Shown: positions 61,119-64,000 of the stretch, piece after piece
How positions within the stretch are numbered: the first letter of the stretch is position 1
Layout: every line of letters starts with the position of its first letter
Assembly: GCA_052139695.1 (NCBI GenBank)
Contig: JBKQWF010000170.1
Location: 9,562-73,561, forward strand
Source of the DNA: PLGF01 sp052139695
GTDB taxonomy: Bacteria; Verrucomicrobiota; Verrucomicrobiia; Limisphaerales; Palsa-1400
Direction of reading: 5' to 3'
DNA: 64,000 nt
Translations under genes and position numbers: made by a program
The notes under the pieces: generated by a model
The model's input: only the letters and a program-made list of their open reading frames with translations
Databases searched by the model: none
What the model was told of the DNA's origin: nothing

Positions 61119-61142
61119 AACGTCAAATTATTTCCCCCTTAA
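61119..61142 (-). repeat. Right terminal inverted repeat of the IS
   Basis: Reverse complement of 59058-59081, all 24 bases identical by eye; plus strand reads AACGTCAAATTATTTCCCCC then TTAA. Confidence 0.85.
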
Positions 61143-61169
61143 AAATCTCTGCCCCGGGGGGGGCTACCT

Positions 61170-61221
61170 GGGAAGTGCCCTGCCCGCCGGGGCGGCGCGC
61201 TCCGAGAGACGCGCCCTGCCT
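61170..61221. repeat. Copy 2 of the 52-bp dispersed repeat
   Basis: 45 of 52 positions match copy 1 at 56029-56080 (for example CCCTGCCCGCCG, GACGCGCCCTGCCT shared). The left hairpin arm has mutated (GGGAAGT for GGGCAGT). It lies between the IS right end and the sedolisin start. Confidence 0.65.
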
Positions 61222-61275
61222 TGTCCGGCGTTTTTAAACCGCCAATGCCTATTTGCGGCCGAAGCCGAATCTGTT

Positions 61276-64000
61276 ATGCTCCTTTCGCCAATGATTTCTC
61301 AACGCTTGGAGGTCGTTTCTGTTCTTCTGGTTTGGCTGGGCCTCGCCACAGCCGGCCTGTCCCAAAGCAACGTCCAGACATTTCACGGGCTAAGACCCGC
61401 GGTGACCGGCCGTTTAAAACCGCTCGCGCGCCTGGCGCCCGAGACCAATTTGACCTTGGAGGTGGGACTTCCATTGCGCAACACGACCCCGCTCACCCAT
61501 CTGCTGCGTGATCTCTATGACCCGGCCAGTCCCCGGTTTCACCAATACTTGACTCCTGCCCAGTTTGCGGAGCGGTTCGGGCCAAGCGAGGAGGATTACC
61601 AGGCCGTCATTCGTTTTGCGACCTCCCACGGCCTGCTCGTCACGGCCACGCAGGCCAACCGCACCCTGCTGCATGTCGCTGGCTCGGTGGCCAATATCGA
61701 GACAGCTTTCCATGTGCGGATGGAAGTCTATCAACACCCCCGCGAAGCCCGCAGGTTCTTCGCCCCGGCCACCGAGCCTTCTATTGATTTAGCGGTTCCC
61801 ATTCTCGCCATTAATGGCCTGGATGATTTTTTACTGCCGCGACCGATGAATCTGAAGCGAGCCGTGGCGAGCACGAACAGGACGGCCTATTTGGGCGGGT
61901 CGGGCCCGCTCGGGAATTTCTTCGGCAATGATTTCCGCGCCGCTTATGCCCCAGGCGTCGCCCTTAACGGAGCTGGCCAATCGGTCGGATTGTTCGAGAT
62001 GGACGGCTACTACGCCTCCGACATCGCCCAGTATGAAAGCCTGGCCAACTTGCCGAATGTGACTTTGACTAATGTCTTGCTGGACGGTTTCAGTGGCGCT
62101 CCGGGCGCTTATGACGCCGAAGTGACCTTGGACATTGACATGGCGATATGCATGGCGCCGGGCCTGTCGAAAGTGATTGTCTATGAAGGGACGACGATTG
62201 ACCACATTTTGAATCAGATGGCGTTGGATAATCTGGCCAGCCAACTGAGTTGTTCCTGGGCGTTTGACAAACAAACGGACCCAATACGGGAGCAGATTTA
62301 TGAACAATTCGCCGCGCAGGGCCAGACGATGTTCCAGGCCGCTGGCGACTTGGGGGCCTATGCCGGACCAGTCGAACCACCCTCCGATGACCCTAACATC
62401 ACGGTAGTAGGCGGCACGACGTTGCGAACGAGCGGCCCTGCGGGGTCGTGGTCTGCGGAGACGGCATGGTCTGCCAGCGGTGGAGGCGCCAGCACTACTT
62501 TTCCGCTCCCCGCCTGGCAGGAGGGTCTAAGCACATCGGCCAATCAAGGCTCCCTGAGTTTCCGCAACATTCCGGACGTGGCCGCCCACGCCGATCCGAC
62601 CATTTGGATCGTCGCCTTCAATGGCGAGCAAGGTGCTACCGGCGGCACCAGCGCGTCGGCGCCGCTGTGGGCCGGCTTTGCCGCTTTGGCTAATCAGCAA
62701 GCTGCCGCGGCAGGCAAACCTCCTCTTGGTTTCCTCAACCCGGCCCTCTACGCTATCGGACGTAGCGCCGGCTATGCGGCCGCCTTCCACGACATCGCCG
62801 CCGGCAACAACACCAATAGCTCCAGCCCGGCAAATTTCTTTGCCGTTCCCGGCTATGATCTCTGCACCGGCTGGGGCACACCCGCCGGGAGCAATTTAAT
62901 CAACGCTTTGGTTTCACCGCCCGACCCGCTCCAGGTCTTTCCCGCGGTGGACTTGACGGCGGGCGGCCCATTGGGAGGGCCGCTCAGCCCCGCGGCGCAG
63001 GACATGGCGTTGACAAATATAGGCCTGTCGCCCCTCAACTGGGCGGCCTCTAACGCCGCTTCCTGGCTGAACGTCTCTCCGACGAGCGGAACGCTGGCAG
63101 GCGGAGCGGGAACGGTTGTAACCTTAAGCTTGAACTCAGCCGCCGGGACTCTCCCACCGGGCAGCTATGAGGCGACGCTGGGGTTTACCCATCTGAACGA
63201 TGGATTCGTCGAGAACAGACACTTGCTTCTCAGCGTCTCCGTGACGTCGTCTATTCCCGCCATCATTACCCAGCCTGTCAGCCAAACGGTCCTGCCCGGA
63301 GCGACCGCTATTTTCACCGTGGCGGCCGTGGGCGACGCGCCTTTGTCCTATCAATGGCAGGAAGACTCCGCCAATTTATCGGACAGCGGGAATATCTCCG
63401 GTTCCGCTACCGCGACCTTGACAGTCAGCAATGTTTCCTCCGCATCTGCCGGAACTTATTCTGTCATCGTCAGCAATTCCCTGAAGGCAATATCCAGCAG
63501 CGGCGCCGTGCTGACAGTGCCGTCTGTGACCGCTCCAGGCGTGACGTTTTCCACTCTCTATTCCTTCACCGGAGCGGCCGACGGCGGGAGGCCCAATGGG
63601 TTGATGCAAGAGACGAACGGCAACCTCTATGGCACGACGCTAATTGGCGGCCTCAACGCGTCAGGCACGGTCTTTCAAATGACTCCCGCAGGCGTTTTGC
63701 GCACGTTGTTTCGGTTCGATAATGTTGGCAACGATGGGTTTCACCCCTCCTCGGCACTCGTGCAGGGCGCGGATGGCCACCTTTACGGCACGACAGAACA
63801 CGGGGGCGCCTACGGCGAGGGCATCATTTTCAAAATCACGACCAACGGCACTCTGAGCACGGTAGCCACTTTCACCAACGGCGACGGGGCTGTGCCCGAT
63901 CAAGCCATGACCGTGGGCACGGATGGCAACTTCTATGGAACCACGTCAGAGGGCGGCGCCAACGGCGACGGTGAAGTATTCCGATTGACACCGAATGGGA
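61276..64000 (+). CDS. Secreted sedolisin (S53) protease with Ig-like and GloVer-type repeat modules, 3' end outside window
   Basis: The frame is open from ATG 61276 to the window edge (at least 908 residues). Start MLLSPMISQRLEVVSVLLVW with a hydrophobic leader; ATG 61291 is an alternative. Residues about 45-190: pro-kumamolisin activation domain (LEVGLPLRNTTPLTHLLRDL, SPRFHQYLTPAQFAERFGPS, IETAFHVRMEVYQHP). Residues about 215-550: S53 catalytic domain with Glu282 and Asp286 (YDAEVTLDIDMAICMAPG) and Ser459 in GGTSASAPLWAGFA; Asp of the oxyanion region is in GDLGAYAG. Residues about 555-655 look like a BACON/Ig-type beta domain (NTGLSPLNWAA type), then an Ig-like I-set domain (QPVSQTVLPGATAIFTVAAV, YQWQEDSANL). 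From about 755 there are repeats of the type TLYSFTGAADGGRPNGLMQE, GNLYGTT, as in GloVer-anchored proteins. Acid-active secreted protease. Confidence 0.88.
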   Translation, partial: MLLSPMISQRLEVVSVLLVWLGLATAGLSQSNVQTFHGLRPAVTGRLKPLARLAPETNLTLEVGLPLRNTTPLTHLLRDLYDPASPRFHQYLTPAQFAERFGPSEEDYQAVIRFATSHGLLVTATQANRTLLHVAGSVANIETAFHVRMEVYQHPREARRFFAPATEPSIDLAVPILAINGLDDFLLPRPMNLKRAVASTNRTAYLGGSGPLGNFFGNDFRAAYAPGVALNGAGQSVGLFEMDGYYASDIAQYESLANLPNVTLTNVLLDGFSGAPGAYDAEVTLDIDMAICMAPGLSKVIVYEGTTIDHILNQMALDNLASQLSCSWAFDKQTDPIREQIYEQFAAQGQTMFQAAGDLGAYAGPVEPPSDDPNITVVGGTTLRTSGPAGSWSAETAWSASGGGASTTFPLPAWQEGLSTSANQGSLSFRNIPDVAAHADPTIWIVAFNGEQGATGGTSASAPLWAGFAALANQQAAAAGKPPLGFLNPALYAIGRSAGYAAAFHDIAAGNNTNSSSPANFFAVPGYDLCTGWGTPAGSNLINALVSPPDPLQVFPAVDLTAGGPLGGPLSPAAQDMALTNIGLSPLNWAASNAASWLNVSPTSGTLAGGAGTVVTLSLNSAAGTLPPGSYEATLGFTHLNDGFVENRHLLLSVSVTSSIPAIITQPVSQTVLPGATAIFTVAAVGDAPLSYQWQEDSANLSDSGNISGSATATLTVSNVSSASAGTYSVIVSNSLKAISSSGAVLTVPSVTAPGVTFSTLYSFTGAADGGRPNGLMQETNGNLYGTTLIGGLNASGTVFQMTPAGVLRTLFRFDNVGNDGFHPSSALVQGADGHLYGTTEHGGAYGEGIIFKITTNGTLSTVATFTNGDGAVPDQAMTVGTDGNFYGTTSEGGANGDGEVFRLTPNG

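Larger units (their letters stand above)
59058..61142 (-). mobile_element. Insertion sequence with 24-bp terminal inverted repeats, decayed transposase
   Basis: About 2.1 kb bounded by an identical 24-bp sequence in opposite orientation: starts TTAAGGGGGAAATAATTTGA on the plus strand at 59058-59081, and its reverse complement at 61119-61142. The ends include TTAA, so either the inverted repeat begins with TTAA or the element duplicated a TTAA (or TA) target. One transposase gene on the minus strand is split into three frames. IS family not assigned with confidence. The insertion removed the start of the 6-phosphogluconolactonase gene. A second TTAAGGGGG motif just inside the right end suggests an alternative right end. 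Confidence 0.85.

Noticed and set aside
59058..61142. Assignment of the insertion sequence to a named IS family
   Set aside because: The transposase has DDE residues and a TTAA-containing end, but I cannot match it to a family with confidence without a search against an IS database.
1..64000. tRNA, rRNA, riboswitch or CRISPR array
   Set aside because: No cloverleaf, conserved rRNA block or repeat-spacer pattern was noticed in the intergenic stretches; small ncRNAs cannot be excluded by eye.

Overview
The window looks like a stretch of a GC-rich Verrucomicrobiota chromosome, most likely from the Limisphaerales/Pedosphaeraceae (former subdivision 3) side. The evidence is indirect. There is a prepilin-type protein with GFTLIELL and H-X9-DG signatures, and many very large secreted proteins ending in the 'YQVQxSxNLxxWTN...FYRI' module. 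Others are DUF4185, ThuA, esterase/SMP-30 and decapeptide/beta-helix proteins, and a sedolisin followed by GloVer-type YGTT repeats. I saw no rRNA, tRNA or CRISPR array.

Layout. 1-4.7 kb: the 3' part of ftsK, then a low-GC two-gene cassette (DUF4365 plus an unknown 378-aa partner) that looks like a candidate defence module. 4.9-8.6 kb (minus): an unusual Wzz-like/prepilin fusion, then a GntR (YtrA-type) regulator translationally coupled to a DUF6159 membrane protein. 8.9-20.3 kb (plus): a secreted-polysaccharide block (NHL/TIM-barrel protein, GH26-like, GH55-like double beta-helix, DUF4185, clan GH-A hydrolase), several with ATGA overlaps, followed by a degraded module fragment and a polytopic membrane protein. 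21.9-42.9 kb (minus): one long co-directional block with mostly 0-50 nt spacing. In transcription order it holds an FAD monooxygenase, an ECF-like sigma factor with an unknown partner, an SDR remnant, a tripartite RND efflux pump, a DedA-rhodanese fusion, a response regulator-thioredoxin reductase fusion, a cNMP-binding histidine kinase, an Mla-type lipid transport operon, two truncated enzyme remnants, and pgi-gnd-rpiB. 43.0-47.6 kb (plus): a frameshifted small-gene remnant and two long secreted proteins. 47.6-50.3 kb (minus): RHH antitoxin, MazF/PemK-like toxin, CvfB-like RNA-binding protein, MFS transporter. 50.4-56 kb: a secreted esterase/SMP-30 fusion, tandem ThuA proteins, DUF72 and an O-methyltransferase, with REP-like palindromes between genes. 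56.3-61.1 kb (minus): squalene-hopene cyclase and a 6-phosphogluconolactonase gene whose 5' end is cut by a decayed insertion sequence. 61.3 kb to the end: a sedolisin (S53) protease running off the window.

Functional themes. Carbohydrate capture (the glycoside hydrolase and beta-helix proteins) feeds a sugar-phosphate cluster (pgi, gnd, rpiB, a ppgK remnant, the broken pgl). Envelope maintenance and stress response (RND pump, Mla lipid transport, redox-type two-component pair, hopanoid synthesis) form the second theme. Decay is conspicuous: at least seven gene remnants are visible, and two of them are in-frame internal deletions inside the long minus-strand block.

All functional assignments are from reading the translated sequence and recalling family signatures; no database search was run.
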